A stretch of DNA of 64,000 nt from Diadema setosum (GCA_033980235.1 CM067075.1:26979650-27043649); one strand, 5' to 3'; positions 31,959 to 45,500 are shown, counted from the stretch's first letter. The notes: a model not told the origin generated them from the sequence alone. Made by a program: numbers and translations.

Positions 31959-32497
31959 TATGAATTTCTACAAACTTCTACGAACACCCGAAGAGGGAGA
32001 TTTACATTTGTATGCATAATTGTAACCGAGGCTTAATACCTGGAGATCCTACTGCAGACGCAAAGCGATTTCGTAACCGATCTGAAATAATGTTTTGGAG
32101 TATTTTCTTTACCTATTTCTTTGATTTTTATTTTTTTCAGCTCGCTTGCCTTGTGTACGCGTGTAAATTATGTTGTTTGTTTACCAACTGTAATTGTAAA
32201 TTCTGGCATATCGAGACTCACATCAGTTGTTGTTTTATTTTCTTGGTGTGTATATGTGTAAATAGTGTATATTTTGTACCAGATCATACAAAGGAAAAAT
32301 GACAGATAGAAGGCATGTATAAAACATATACATTTATGTGTCACGCGTAACTCTGATCACATTGTGTTACTGAACAAAGCATATTATGTGTATGTCTAAA
32401 CACGTTTGTTAAGAAATATTAAAGCGAAAGAAAAGCGCTTTCAAATCAGAAACGAACTTCATATCTCTTTTTTTCTGTCTTTTTGTGTGTAATTGCA

Positions 32498-33080
32498 GAG
32501 TTTGATCTCAACTTCATTCCAAAGGACAAGTTCACCTTCATTAACATAAGGATTGAGAGAATGTAGCAATATTAGTAGAACACGTCATTGAAAGTTTGAG
32601 GAAAATCGGACAATCCGTTCGAAAGTTATGAATTTTTAAAGTTTTTGTGCAGTCACCGCTGGATGAGAAGACTACTGCAGTGTTATTATGATGTCACATG
32701 CGTACAATAATTATAAGGAAAATACAAAGGGAATTAAAAAAAAATCATCTTTGGAAAAAGTACACATTCCCTTGACTCGTTACTGACATATGTTATGGGT
32801 AATGTTATTCCCTTTTGCCTTTATTGCCTTTAGAAAGAGGCAAGTCAAGTGCTCTTTTATTATGCGAAAAAAAAGTGAAAATATGTTGGATTTTCTTACA
32901 TTTTCTTTATACTGTTGTACTCATATGACATCACGAGCCTTATTAGTCTCCTCATCCAGCGGTTCCAACACAAAAATTTTAAAAATTCAAAACTTTTGCA
33001 TCGATTGTCCATTTTTCCTCAAACTTTCACTGATGTGTTCTACTAATATTGCTGCATTGAGACCCCTTGTCGTAACTTAA
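32498..33080. mobile_element. Foldback element, family B, about 580 bp
   Basis: The two halves are long inverted copies: left blocks GCAATATTAGTAGAACACGT, GAAAGTTTGAGGAAAAT and CCGCTGGATGAGAAGACTA reappear inverted on the right (ACGTGTT-like end near 33030, CCTCATCCAGCGG at 32951-32963). A weak relative of the left half lies at 43085-43290 (TCTGAGGAAAATCTGACAAT, GCATGAGAAGACTAC). Confidence 0.8.
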
Positions 33081-33423
33081 GAAATATTCATTTTTATTTA
33101 ACAAGAGAAGTGTCATTGGAGAGATTTTATCATATCAAAAAAAAAAAAAACATTACTCTTAACCCGTTTTACAATCAAACTATTATCAAACTCAAACTCA
33201 CTATTACGATGTATTTGTTTTGATGTGTATAAGACTGCGTAGATTGTGCAATTCGAATAGCACTGCTCGGGGCACACTCTGGTTTGTGAACAAACACACT
33301 AGTTTACTCTGAAACCAGCTTTACCCGGAGATGTCCAATCGCGTTGTTCAGTAGACCCACTGACGTGGCAAGACGGACGATGTTCGTCATTGCAAAAGTT
33401 CATCTTTCCAAAGGTTCATTATT

Positions 33424-33843
33424 TTAAAGGTATGGTATAGTGTAGGTTAAGGAGAGGACTCAGCCTTTAACTTTTAGTGAGAAAATTATAAACCACTTTA
33501 TGATATGCAGAAGAGCATGTAATTATAAGAGGAATTCAAGCTTTTTTTTATGAGAATCGGTGTAAAATGGCTGAGATATTAAAAAACAAACAAACAAAGT
33601 AAAACAAAGCGATCCTAAGGAAAGATGGGTCCCACCTTTCATTAGGATCGCTTCGTTTGGAATATCTCAGCAATACCAAAAACAATTTTCATCAAATAAA
33701 CTTTGAATTCCTTTTTCGAATTAGATTCTCTTTCACATTTCACAACAGGTATCTCATTATAAAAAATCATCATCAAATCATCATAAAAAAAAACGCTGGA
33801 AACCTGAAGCCCCATTTCAACAAAAACTGTACCATGGTTGACG
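33424..33843. mobile_element. Foldback MITE, family A, copy 3
   Basis: Begins TTAAAGGTATGGTATAG. The centre is a near-perfect inverted pair, GCGATCCTAAGGAAAGATGG / CCACCTTTCATTAGGATCGC. The right arm carries ATTTTCATCAAATAAACTTT as in the other copies. The 3' end is degraded. Confidence 0.85.
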
Positions 33844-34059
33844 TTATAAGGTTGTGGCGGAATTTTCAATTCGCCGAGTATTTAACGGTTCATTCAATAT
33901 AAAACTATGTTTAAAAATGATGGCAAGTATTCAGTCGTTTGCGCTAAACTTGGGTCGGTGATATTTACTGCTGTTCTTGTCTAACCCTATAGGATTGTGA
34001 GCATAAGTGAGCGTAATGTATTGAATGGCAAAGATACGTATATTTGATAAAGGTTTGAG

Positions 34060-34114
34060 ATGAAACGTAAATGAATAGCCTAGATAATATCTAGGCTATT
34101 CATTTACGTTTCAT
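34060..34114. repeat. Perfect 55-bp palindrome
   Basis: Arms 34060-34086 and 34088-34114 are exact inverse copies of 27 bases around a single A. Directly after it, CATTTACGTTTC and TATATTATAGACTTCGTT are each duplicated. Confidence 0.95.
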
Positions 34115-35928
34115 TTACGTTTCATATATTATAGACTTCGTTAATATTTCTATATTATAGACTTCGTTTCCAACAAGTTGTTCAAAGACTTTTACAATAT
34201 TCATTGGGTTAGTCATGATTCTGTGATTGAGTACACAGTGGTACAGTGTACTTTGTGATTGAAAAGGTTAACAAATACAAATAAAAACTCCAAACATGTT
34301 ACTATTTTTAGCTCCATTCATACTATATGCATTTTCCATCATAACTTTATCGAGAGAGCAGGATCGTTCCCTGATTATCCTTCCACGACACGCAAACTTT
34401 GTTCTATCGGATGCCGAGTTTTTCACTTTCCTTGCACACAAGCAAGGGGAAACGTACAGTGGTAATTTCACCTGTGCCACAGGGGACAAAATATCACCCT
34501 TCCCATCATCCTCCTTCCGCTCTTTCCATCAAACTCAGATTCTTCACTTTTTTTTTTCAATTGCCCTGCTTTTCGTGGCGTGGATGCGAAAAGTGTCACG
34601 TGCTCAGTTGTGGAGGGCGCGCAGATCGCGAGAAACTAGTTCACTACATGTATTCTGATCTCCTAGTGAACTGGGTTGTAATCGGCAGTATACGATGAAT
34701 GGAATTGATACTACCTTATGCATAGGGGACTAGCAATGGAGACAAGCAGGAATATACTGACAAGATAGTCTACTTTTAACGTGTTTTGTAAAGCAGGCCT
34801 CATTCTAGGTTCACATGTCATTGCTGTTTATCAACATTCGGCAGTTCAATTAAACTTTGTGAAGGCCAGGTTGTGCGAATCCCTCGATGGCATCGGAAAT
34901 CGGCAAAAGGGTTCAGCTAGAACTGTGCCTTCGGTCAGTGCATGATGAATTACATATGCCTGCTGTTGTTTGTTCTGAAGTATATCGTCCATTTCCGTTA
35001 CTAACTGCTACAGCTCTGATATAGATTTCTCAAATATTTAATACGTACTTTAGTCTGCCAATCGGCCCAGTATTATCTAACAAACCCAATTACCATTACC
35101 TTCGTATTGACAGGAAGGAGAGTTAAAAAAGATAATAAAGGATAACGGACCATTGTGTTTCCCATGATACGTGCCAAAACCTATCACTTCATCATAATTC
35201 TGTGACAATTAAATCAAAACTTGCTAGGAAACTTTCAATAAGGGACAATAATTGTTTCAGTCTCTTGTTTATTATTATAATAATTGTTAAGTCATTGCCA
35301 CCACATGTGGAGAGAAAGTTCAATGAAATAACTTATCCACAAAAAAACCCCACAATCATTGTTATATAAAGAGAACTCCAGTTTCTTTTGTGTTTCTTTG
35401 CACTTAGTCATCAAAGTGTTTGCATATTCTGTGGATGTTGTATAAAGGGTAGCTGAAAGCGAAGCGAGGACTCAAAACAGGGGCAGAAACGATACCGCCC
35501 TCGAGTACAGCTACTTTCTAGTTTAAGAGGAGGACGATTGATGTAAATTATAAAAACCTTTTTACCAATAAAGCCCAACATTTTCACGCAGCGATCGTGG
35601 TTAGTTTCAGAGTGATTAAGCTAATAACTAGCGACGTCAGGGTGGACTTTGTGACCTTCTTCATTAGGCACTTTTCGATTTGCACGTTGAGCCCGGCGTC
35701 ACCGTGCTATGACGTATTTTTTACGTACTGCGCATGCGTGACTGTCGACCCCCAACTCATCGCCCAATTTTCGAACACGTTCACCCCCAGCTATCTATGA
35801 CGGAGGCGCCAGATCCCTGTAATGCTGGTTTTAGTCCATAGCTCCACCCCTGATAATGTCCATCATTATGAATAAGTGAAGTTAATACAGCACAATCTGA
35901 TATTGTGTTTGTTTTTTGTTTGTTTGTT

Positions 35929-35930
<2 letters not shown>

Positions 35931-35974
<44 letters not shown>

Positions 35975-36003
35975 TGTGTGTGTGTGTGTGTGTGCGTGTG
36001 TGC
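35931..36003. repeat. (GT)n microsatellite
   Basis: About 35 units with two interruptions. Confidence 0.95.
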
Positions 36004-37494
36004 ATGTGCGTGTCTGTCTGTCTGGATATGTTTGTGTTGGAAACTTGGCAACTAAGGGCGCTGTCAATCACCCTTAAAGCATTCGTTTATTGTGTACACG
36101 AAGTGTCATTATGAGGCGTTTCGCGGCTATCAGAGCAATTCACAATGCAGACTCGTCGCTCAGCAGAACAACCCATGTGGCAGCAACTGGATTGCACAAG
36201 CATTGGTTTGTGCCAATTACGTAGAAGTAGGAGTTCATCATGTGCTTTCGGACAAGCGCACTGTGCCAATCCCGTATGCATAAAAAAAGGAAACAGAATA
36301 AACAAAAAATAAAAAGATACAAAAAACCTTGGAAACACAGTTAGCTTCAGGCGCTTAGGACAGAAATAACAGTACACTACAATACAGTGAATGTTTAATT
36401 CGCTCTTCCCATTAGGCTCAGAGCGCTTACAAATTTTTAAATAAAAGAAACAGATAATTTAAAAGAAATACGGTATAGAAAAAAAATCAACATTTTGATC
36501 AATCTTAAATCTATTATTTAAACGCCTTAACCAATTGTGACTGTGAATTGTGACTGCAACATTTTAAAGGATCCGAAAGTCGAGGCAGGTTGATTTTCTG
36601 AAAATGACATGACATTATTCCCCTGCTCTTCAGCTTTAATTTCATGTATAACACGACTCATAATGGTGCCTGATTGCGGAGATATTGATGATTTTATGAG
36701 ACCAGGTCGAGTGGTCTACAGGAAGTCAGCGTTTCAAGAAAACCGCCTTCAAAGTTTTCTATCCAACGCAAAAGTGATCAAATACAGTTTTCACCTCTTG
36801 ACAATAGAAGGTCTGCTCATAGCAACCTCCGCTATGTTCATTCAAGCCTAGCGCCAGCAGTCTACGCACGACCAATCAGTAAACCAGGATGCAACGCACT
36901 CACCAATAAGATCACTCCCTCATTTCTATGGTCTATTTGCGGCGCTAAATCCAAATCTTAGGACACGTTTCTATTCCACAGAAAGTTTGAAAATCATGGT
37001 CCAGAATAAAGGTAGTTTCTTGGCTTTCCTTGATTTAGCTTCGCAATTTCTGCAGATGATAGACGGAACATCAGACATGTCAGACTACAACAATACACCG
37101 AAAACAAAAATTCGATGGTTTTGACCGATTTTGAGGACCTCATATCACTTCAAACTCGACTTTCTTGCTCGGCTCAGCCGTCAGCGACTTTCGGATCCTT
37201 TTGACGTGGCGGGTCACAATTATGCACATGCATGTATAAACACACACACATACACACAGGCCTATACTTGTGCAGAGCTGAAGATTGGAATTAGAAGAGA
37301 TACGAATTCAGAGCTTTTTTGTTTTGTGGATACAGACTGCTTGAGAATAAAGGGGAAATTATTCCACACTCTTTATGCAGTAACCTAGAGAAAGAATAAC
37401 CATAGAAGGCATAAAGCGAATTGTTGTTCACAGGACGAGAAGGTAACTCGTTATAACTCACCAAGGTGCATGGAAAGATATTAAGGGGCTGTAG

Positions 37495-37745
37495 ATTTTC
37501 CCCACGCGAGCGTTCAGAAGAAAAAAAAATGTTCTAAACATGCGCAAAATCGTTATCTGAGTTTCCACAACGTGTTCTGAGTTATCAAAATACGTTCGCT
37601 CAATTCAACTGATGCACCAATCATAATAAGGGGGGTGCCATTTCATTTAAATAGGTTGCGTCCTTGCTTAATCTAATCATGGAGCTACTAGTTTTGGTAG
37701 CTCCATGATCTAATGCTTCATTTCATCACGACGCAGGGAGAGAAG
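37495..37745. mobile_element. Dispersed repeat family E, copy 1
   Basis: Shares ordered blocks with 58680-58965: AAAATGTTCT-AACATGCGCA, CGCTCAATTCA, TGATGCAC-ATCAT, GGGGTGCCATTT, AGGTTGCGTCCT and CACGACGCAGGGA. Contains a 13-base perfect hairpin (ATCATGGAGCTAC / GTAGCTCCATGAT, 37677-37711) that the other copy lacks. Confidence 0.7.
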
Positions 37746-37843
37746 CGCAATCGTGGTCTCAAACGTCTGCATCGCAAATGTAAAGCTGAAAAGCAGAAGG
37801 CGGAAAGGAAACTTGAAGGAATAACGCATGCGTGACAAAAGCT

Positions 37844-38447
37844 AGTATCTCACCAACGGAGACGTATCCGCGACGTCTCCTACTTATCAGTCGCAGCAGT
37901 CGCGGAGACGTCTCCAACATAAAAATGTCTTGCGGTCTTACCAAGGAGACGTCTCTGAGACGAGTTATGGCAGGTGCCAAAAATTTTCAAGTAATGAGGG
38001 AGCCGTTGCAGGATCACCTGACTTGATCTAGGCAGGATGTCAGCACGCAGATAGGTCACGTGGTTTTTAAGTAGGTCAAACAGCATCAAATACAGTCGCG
38101 GAGACGTCGCGGAGACGTCTCCGCGACCTCTCACCAGTTTTTCTGGTCTCCAGCAGGTCTCGGCGACGTTTCTGAGACGTCTCTGAGACATCGCGGAGAC
38201 GTCTCAGCAGTCGCGGATATGATTAGTCTCCGCGACGTCTCTGCGACTGATGGAGACGTCTCGGAGACGTCGCGGAGACTTCGCGAAAAATCGAACATGT
38301 TCAAATTTCTTGCGACTAACTGGCGACTAATCGGATACTCTGTAATTTTCAGGAGACGTCTCGGAGACGTCGCGGAGACTTCTCTGCAACTAGCAAAATC
38401 TAGAGTCGAGAACTAGTCGCGAACTAGTTTCAAGCCCGGTGAGATAC
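37844..38447. mobile_element. Foldback element rich in GAGACGTC palindromes
   Basis: Perfect 10-base inverted ends (GTATCTCACC at 37844-37853, GGTGAGATAC at 38438-38447). Between them GAGACGTC, GGAGACGTCTCC and CGCGGAGACG recur more than a dozen times on both strands, giving nested hairpins and a GC content well above the flanks. Confidence 0.8.
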
Positions 38448-39086
38448 CCCCTTTACAACAAACGTATTGACCTGGGAGAATGAATACCCCCTCTTGTCAT
38501 GTTTGTAAAGCCAAGTTGCCATCCCATCCAAAAATAGGTACCTTGACAATTCGCAGTAGAGGTCATGCAGATTCACCCAATTAGTCGCTGCGTGTTTTAA
38601 GGTTCCCGAAGGAAAACAAAACATGCGTATACTGTTAATCACGTAAAACGATGTTGATAATAGTTTCAATAATGCATCATGTCTACATGACGTTTCAAAT
38701 GTTTTATTAGAATGCATAAGCTGTTAATCACGTAAACGATGTCCATGCACCTTTATTGTGTCTGATTTGATAAGACAAATATACGAATGCGGAATTTTGT
38801 TGTCTGTTTATTGGTCAATTTGGTCGAGAAAAACAAAAGTCGTGATTGCATAGTTCACATTGTGACCCCTTTTTTTCGTTAAGGCATGGATTCAAGTAAT
38901 TTAGATGCAAGGGGGAACATACTGCTGGGGGTAAACGGCTCTTCAGTCGACAGATGGCGCTGTGAAGCCATGCACTGCGCATGCTCAGCTGAGGTAAGCA
39001 TTTGGTTCCATGACATGTGCTCTTGAGACAATTGCTCCCAGGAAATATCTGCATGCTAGGACAAGCATAAATTTTACCAACGAACA

Positions 39087-39126
39087 TAACCCTAACCCTA
39101 ACCCTAACCCTAACCCTAACCCTAAT
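39087..39126. repeat. Interstitial telomeric repeat (TAACCC)n
   Basis: Six and two-thirds perfect tandem copies of TAACCC, the reverse strand of the metazoan TTAGGG telomere repeat, with sharp edges in ordinary sequence. Confidence 0.95.
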
Positions 39127-40209
39127 ACGCACATCAAATACTGGTAAACCTAAAATCCATCACAAGTCCTTGAGGAAAATAAGACCGAAGCATTTGTCGC
39201 AGGTGGAGCAAATGTCGTATCACCAAGCATTGCATTCCGACCTTTATGCGGGCCTTAATAATACAACTTTCAGACCATTACATCATAATTATTATATTCG
39301 ACTATACCTGAATCACTGGGATTACTGTTTCCGCTACTACAATAGCTTTCTACTTCTCCTTATACGACCGCATCTGTATTACTTTTTATTATTATTATTA
39401 TTTTTTTTTTTTTTGGGGGGGGGTACCGTTTTAGGGAAAGTTGGATCTCATACAGAGAAGCGGATAGAAAGGTCGGAATATGCTGCTTTGTTAAGTTCTG
39501 TTTTGTGTTCCATCCCACCCCACACTCCCACACACACACATACACACACACACACACTCACGCACACATGCACACACATACACACAAGCGCACGCGATCA
39601 TGGGCAAAGGACACCAACAACAACAGCAACCTTTTAAAGATGATATAATTATTATTAGTTGCACTCTTGAAACATCGTTATTGCATGGGCATTGTTTCAG
39701 GTCGTAATTCGCAGCTTTCATGGTTCACATGGCTCCACTAAGTTCGCTCTTATAGTACAACGGGCAAGGTCGTCGACTCGTATTGAGTCGTGCGAAATGG
39801 CAAAAACGAAACGTGTCTCATCCATGTTTACCAAACTTCTACTACATTAATATACGGAGTGAGTGCCAGCTATCATGTTTACAATTACGCGGCTGAGTGT
39901 GACGTGCGTATATTCGCGCAATTTGCCAACGGTTTATTGATCTTGACACACTGTGTCGTCTGCGCGACTTGCTAAATTTTTAAAGTGCAATTTCTCTCCA
40001 TGCTCGGCTATAATTGTGTCTGGAGAAAATCACCACATCATATCCCAAGGAATATAAGAGCTCTTATATCCAGACAGATTGCCATATTATTTTTATTATA
40101 TATATTTATTATTGCTATGTCATCCAATTCACTAGGGACCCTCAGTTAACATGAAGATACCAGACGCCGTTCTCACAGCGTTTTAATCAAGCCCCATGTA
40201 GACATTGAA

Positions 40210-40278
40210 GAGCTTACTTCCAAAAGGCGCTAAATCCATTGAAGAGTGATGGATATAGCGCCTTTTGGAAGCAAGCTC
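40210..40278. repeat. Hairpin with 30-base arms and 9-base loop
   Basis: Arms 40210-40239 and 40249-40278 (core CTTCCAAAAGGCGCTA) differ at two positions. Dimensions are in the range of a microRNA precursor or of a tiny foldback transposon; the TSD is unclear. Confidence 0.85.
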
Positions 40279-40881
40279 ATGATATTACGGCCTTTTTACA
40301 TGCTGTCGCGTTTTCTTGCGTACAACCCGTTTCATTACGGTCTACTAGGTTTATCATAATCATCGTTTACTACCATGGTATTTTTTTTTAATATTTTTTT
40401 AACAGTTTACGAATTTGGCACGGCATCCATGGCAATCACGGCCTGTCACGTTTGCTCATCCCGTCCCTCCGCGTTGTCTCACGTCCATCGCGCTGCCCAC
40501 CGTGTCCTGAAATGTGACTGCCGGGAACATGGAGGAATCTTACCATGACGGAGAAGATGAAGAAGAAACAGATAATAAAGGAGAAGAAAAGAAGGAGGAG
40601 GAGGAGGAGGAGGAGGAGGAGAAGTCAACTTAAACACTGAATGGACTTGCTCTTAAAGGTAATCCTCAACATCTCTTTCTTATTGGTTAGTCTCTTAACG
40701 CGACCTTTGATGGAATCTTCTACTGTTATCTCATCTGACATCTCAAAATGAATGCGGCGATAGAAGATTTACGCCTTGTCGCTGGTGATTTATATTGATA
40801 TGGGGTGTTTGTTATTTTAAGTGCATCCTTTTTTTTTTGCCTCCTCGAAGAAAATCATGTTTGCTCTTAGCTTTGAATCAA

Positions 40882-40974
40882 TCAATTCAATTCAATTCAA
40901 TTCAATTCAATTCAATTCAATTCAATTCAATTCAATTCAATTCAATTCAATTCAATTCAATTCAATTCAATTCA
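40882..40974. repeat. (TTCAA)n pentamer array
   Basis: About 18 almost perfect TTCAA units. Short arrays of related pentamers occur at 12766-12786 (GAATT) and 14922-14943 (GAGTT). Confidence 0.97.
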
Positions 40975-41887
40975 TTCGGCACAAATAATAGCAGGCAAGT
41001 ACATTATGCATGCAATGAAAAGAAAAGCAATGCGTATAAATGCATATGTTTAACAAATCAACTCCAGGACCCTTTTGCAGCAACTTTAGAGCTTGTGAAT
41101 TAATAGTGGTGCCCCAAAGTAAGAACTATACCAGACAAGTTAATGGCTTATAGTAATACGTATTGTGAAAAAAGTGAGGGGGGGGGGGGGCGTAGCTGTA
41201 CTCATAATAAATGGATGAGAATCAGATTTTAAAACCTGCCCCTCACTATACAAAGACAATGCTCTTGTTGCACACAAAACATACACCCAAACACACACAT
41301 TCAAATGTAATGCAAGGATCCCAGCAGAGGAAGGAAAAAGTCTATAATAGTAACCAACAATTTTCTCAGCCATGAATAACAGTTTCTTGAAAGTATGCTG
41401 TTTCAATTATAGTGTTCGAAAGCGAGAAAGTGTAGTGCTGGATTTGAGATCTGGACTAATTGAATTGAAGTCATGTGCATCTGTAAAACGAATTGAATGA
41501 GTCTTAACTGCATTAAATGGACTAATGACATTCTCAGGCTATCCCTTACGCGTATAGAATAATCATGAAAACATGAGTATTAAATTTAAACATATCATGA
41601 AACAAAGCCGGGATTATACCTTGATAATGCTTAAAAATAAACAGTAATAGATTCTATCTAAATCGAACAACTTCATAAAAGGAAACAAATATCAACTGGA
41701 CAAAAATTGGCAAGCTTAAGCTGCGGGAATCACTCTTAGAAAGCAGTCTTATAGCACGCCTTGGTAACATAATTATGTAACATATGTTTGCTTGTTTATC
41801 TATTGTCTTTGTTTGTTTGTTTGCTTGCCCTATTGTAACAATTATAAGTAATAATGACGTAGTTTCAATGAATTGTCGGGGTATATT

Positions 41888-42187
41888 CAGGGGCGGATCC
41901 AGGAATTCCGTAATGGGGGGGGGGGGGGCGCAAAAGGTATTTCAAGTGTTACTTCCGGGTTTCATCAGCTGACAAGCAAAAAAAAAAAAAAGGGGGGGAG
42001 GTTCTAGTGCCGTTTCTCGTGCCATTTTTGCCTAACAAGCAAAAACGAAAAAAATCAATCATTAACAATTAAAAAACAAAAAACAACTTCAGCGCATTTT
42101 TCATTTTCTTGTCTTTTTTTAATTTCTTTTGATTTCAGAAAAAATGGGGGCGCCCCTTCCCCCCCCCCCCCCCCCGCCGATCCGCCA
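41888..42187. mobile_element. Short foldback element with GGGGCGGATCC-type ends
   Basis: Left end CAGGGGCGGATCCAGGAATT, right end CCGCCGATCCGCCAG; the GCGGATC core is inverted. Long G-run near the left (41917-41928) and C-run near the right (42160-42175) are also complementary. The end motif resembles widespread hAT-like non-autonomous elements; the superfamily is inference. Confidence 0.6.
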
Positions 42188-43084
42188 GAATGTAGATTTG
42201 TTGTGGTAAAACAGGGAGGTCAGAGGTCACCTTCCTGGGTAAAATGATCACGCGATCGGTTCTGTGGTGACTCAAATCATGGTCCGGAATCCAGGATTGA
42301 TGACTTGGCAAGATTATGAAGCATTTAGGGAAAAGGGGTGTTTCATTGATTTGCTATGGCCTTTTGTAAAGTTTCACGTTCTCCGGTATTATCTAGTTCA
42401 TTACGATAAACCCATGTTTTGTTTCGGGGTTTTTTTTTTCCGCTTCAAAGTCGGCATTTCGGGCACGAATTTTATCACTGACTGTGACTGAATGATAACG
42501 TATTAGAATTTGGATGTCATGGGATTGTAATCAATATTGTTTGTCTGACAAAAAAAAAATAAAAACAAAAGAGCAAAGAGGAAACCGAATCTTATATTGT
42601 GATTCATTACATTGTGTGTGTATCACTAACGTTCAGCTGTACCCCGGGAGAAACAGCTGTACTTTTTTTTTCGATCGCTAGTTTTCACTTGTTATATGAT
42701 AAAATTTGTAAGGCGTTGCTGGGATATACGCTGACACGTAACACTAGTACGAAGAAACGCAAGGCCGTGTATTCTTCGTATTTAGTAAAAAAGGCGTACG
42801 CCTATGCATAGTGTTTGATTTTATATTTCTATCGTAAAGACTGGTAGATATTCAGATTTTTTTTTTATTATCTAGTTCTAGTGCTGTCGTTGCTTGTTAT
42901 TGTTAGTTTGTGTGTATGATTGTTTTTTACTTCTAACATTTACTCATGTGAAAAACTAATTTGATTTGCAGGTGTATAGCATAATTATGTTCTTCGGTGT
43001 TTCCGACCTTTTTAATTCATTGCCACCACCAACGTATTAGTATTACATAAAGAGATCCCTTTTTCTTTTTCTTTTTTTTTTCAA

Positions 43085-43410
43085 AGAAGAATAAAGGCCC
43101 AAAATGGGGAATGAGTGAATGCAGCAGTAAAGTCTGAGGAAAATCTGACAATTCATTCAAACTTTATGATTGTTTTTTTTTTTTTTTGAAGAGTTCAATG
43201 CCTTCATTCCTGCATGAGAAGACTACAGCATTTCCTGACGTCATGCATCGGCAACGATATGATTGAAATATAATGAAAATTCAACATGTTTTCTTTTATT
43301 TCTAGCATAATGAAAAAGCACTTCACTTACTTGTTTTGGAAAACATGCAGGGGGTATATTACTAGTACCCTTTGTGTCAGTAACAAGAGGAGGACATGTA
43401 CTTTTCTTAC
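43085..43410. mobile_element. Decayed relative of family B foldback
   Basis: Shares the GAGGAAAATC-GACAAT and ATGAGAAGACTAC-GCA blocks, in order and spacing, with 32560-32690. A T-run interrupts the left half and the right half is only loosely recognisable. Confidence 0.55.
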
Positions 43411-43471
43411 AAAATTAAATTCTAAAGATGTCCTTTCTATACTTAAAGTCATGAAGAAATTAATATATACA

Positions 43472-43626
<155 letters not shown>

Positions 43627-43819
43627 TGTTTGCTTTGCCTTGCCGTTTTAGTGCGTGAATGAAAAAAAAAAAGCTACAAAAATGTCCAAGAATAGGAGAC
43701 AGACACAGCTATAGGAGGCTGGATTCACCGAAAATATTAGCTCTGCATTATTCAGTATCCAGTCAATCGTCGCTACTAAGCTGTCCCGTTGTTTATAAGT
43801 CATATACTCTCTCCTTTTT

Positions 43820-43863
<44 letters not shown>

Positions 43864-44317
43864 GCAAAATATTACAATAATTATTGATCATACATACATC
43901 CAGAGATACCTAAAGTCCCTCTAAGGCTTACTGTTGTAACAGAATACATGGGTGACGTAAACTCTTTCATGTCATAATATCATATAGCATAGCATAACGT
44001 ATATAGACCTGAAACAAAAAGAAAAAAAAAGAATGAACAAAAAAAAAGGAATAACAAGTCAGTGAAATCTGGTCATAAAGGAGCATTTTATATATCGGTT
44101 GAAAAAAAATGGACTCGGGGTATAAAAGAAAATTGAGTATCATCTACCCGTCTCTTCCTCGCCTCCTCATAAAAATCACCTCCATTTGAGATGAGACAGG
44201 CAGGACGGAGATATCGTATTCTGAGAAGAGAGAGGGAGCGAGCGGAAGTGGAAGATATTATAGATCGAGGTAGATAGATTCATACCTAGATCGACAACTG
44301 GGAGGGGGAGGAATATA

Positions 44318-44321
44318 TATA

Positions 44322-44362
<41 letters not shown>

Positions 44363-44363
44363 C

Positions 44364-44405
<42 letters not shown>

Positions 44406-44411
44406 ATCTGT

Positions 44412-44466
<55 letters not shown>

Positions 44467-44483
44467 CCTACCTACCTACCTAC
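44318..44483. repeat. (CTAT)n array ending in (CTAC)n
   Basis: About 160 bases of CTAT with a terminal change to CTAC units. A third CTAT array is at 45418-45568. Confidence 0.97.
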
Positions 44484-45417
44484 AGGGAATTAAACACCTA
44501 GAATAAAGTTATCGTGAACAATGATTATTATGAACTTGAATTTACTATGAAGGATGGCAAGGATACAAAAAAAAAATCTTTCTGTCTCCCCTCCCCCCCC
44601 CCCCCATGTATGTAATACTGATCAAGTTCTTTATAGAGAGAGAGACAGATAGAGACATATAATATGATAACTATATTATCTCTTAATGTCTTGTACAGCC
44701 TCTCTAATTGTCAGGAGTCCAATTCCCCAATATATATCCCACATTTGACTCTCTTATTTCAAAACATTTTTCTCTCTTCCCCCGTAAAGTTACATTGTAT
44801 CATAATACTTTACGAGTTCTCAATAGCATCAGGTCTGAAAAAAAAATTTGAACTCAGAATTGGTTACACCCATTTAAATTTCCCCGAATAAGATGGATAA
44901 TCGTCATGGTATAATCATTCTCCATGTGACGATACCCACCCACTCTTAGTCATTAAAGTCTGTAAACTGCCACATTAACTACCTTACAGCCTCTCTCGCT
45001 CCAATCCAAATCCCACGAGTATAATTTAACAGATGCGATCATTGATGACGTGAGAAGGCGGTTAAAACCCTTGGAATACCTTGAAGCTCACTAACTCTCA
45101 AAATAAGCCTTATTGACATTGAATAACTGCTACAGGTTAAAATAATTTCACTGAAGAGCGCCATCCAACGGCGGGTAAAGGCTTCAGGCTTAACATGATT
45201 ATAACCTTGTAAGTGCAAAAATAAGCCTACATTATAATCGGTTCCCTAGTGCATCTTCTATTGAGCGATAAAGACAAAACGCAGTGCTTATGTATTTAAA
45301 CACGCTTTCTAGCAAATTGGTGAGATCGTCCACCTCTTTTCCACTTTTCAATGAATTTGTAACGTTATTCTGTTACTTAGCAACGTCCTCTCTCTCTCAC
45401 ACTCTCTCTCTCTCCTA

Positions 45418-45500
45418 TCTTTCTATCTGTCTATCTATCTATCTATCTAACTATCTATCTGTCTATCTATCTCACTAACTAAGGAACCGTCTATCTATTC

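Noticed and set aside
34296..34658. Open frame with a signal-like start (MLLFLAPFILYAF)
   Set aside because: No recognisable domain, no good splice sites, and the second half is low in coding character; chance is more likely.
40533..40621. Lys/Glu-rich open frame starting ATGACGGAGAAG
   Set aside because: Purine-rich microsatellite with a (GGA)n end; no splice or homology support.
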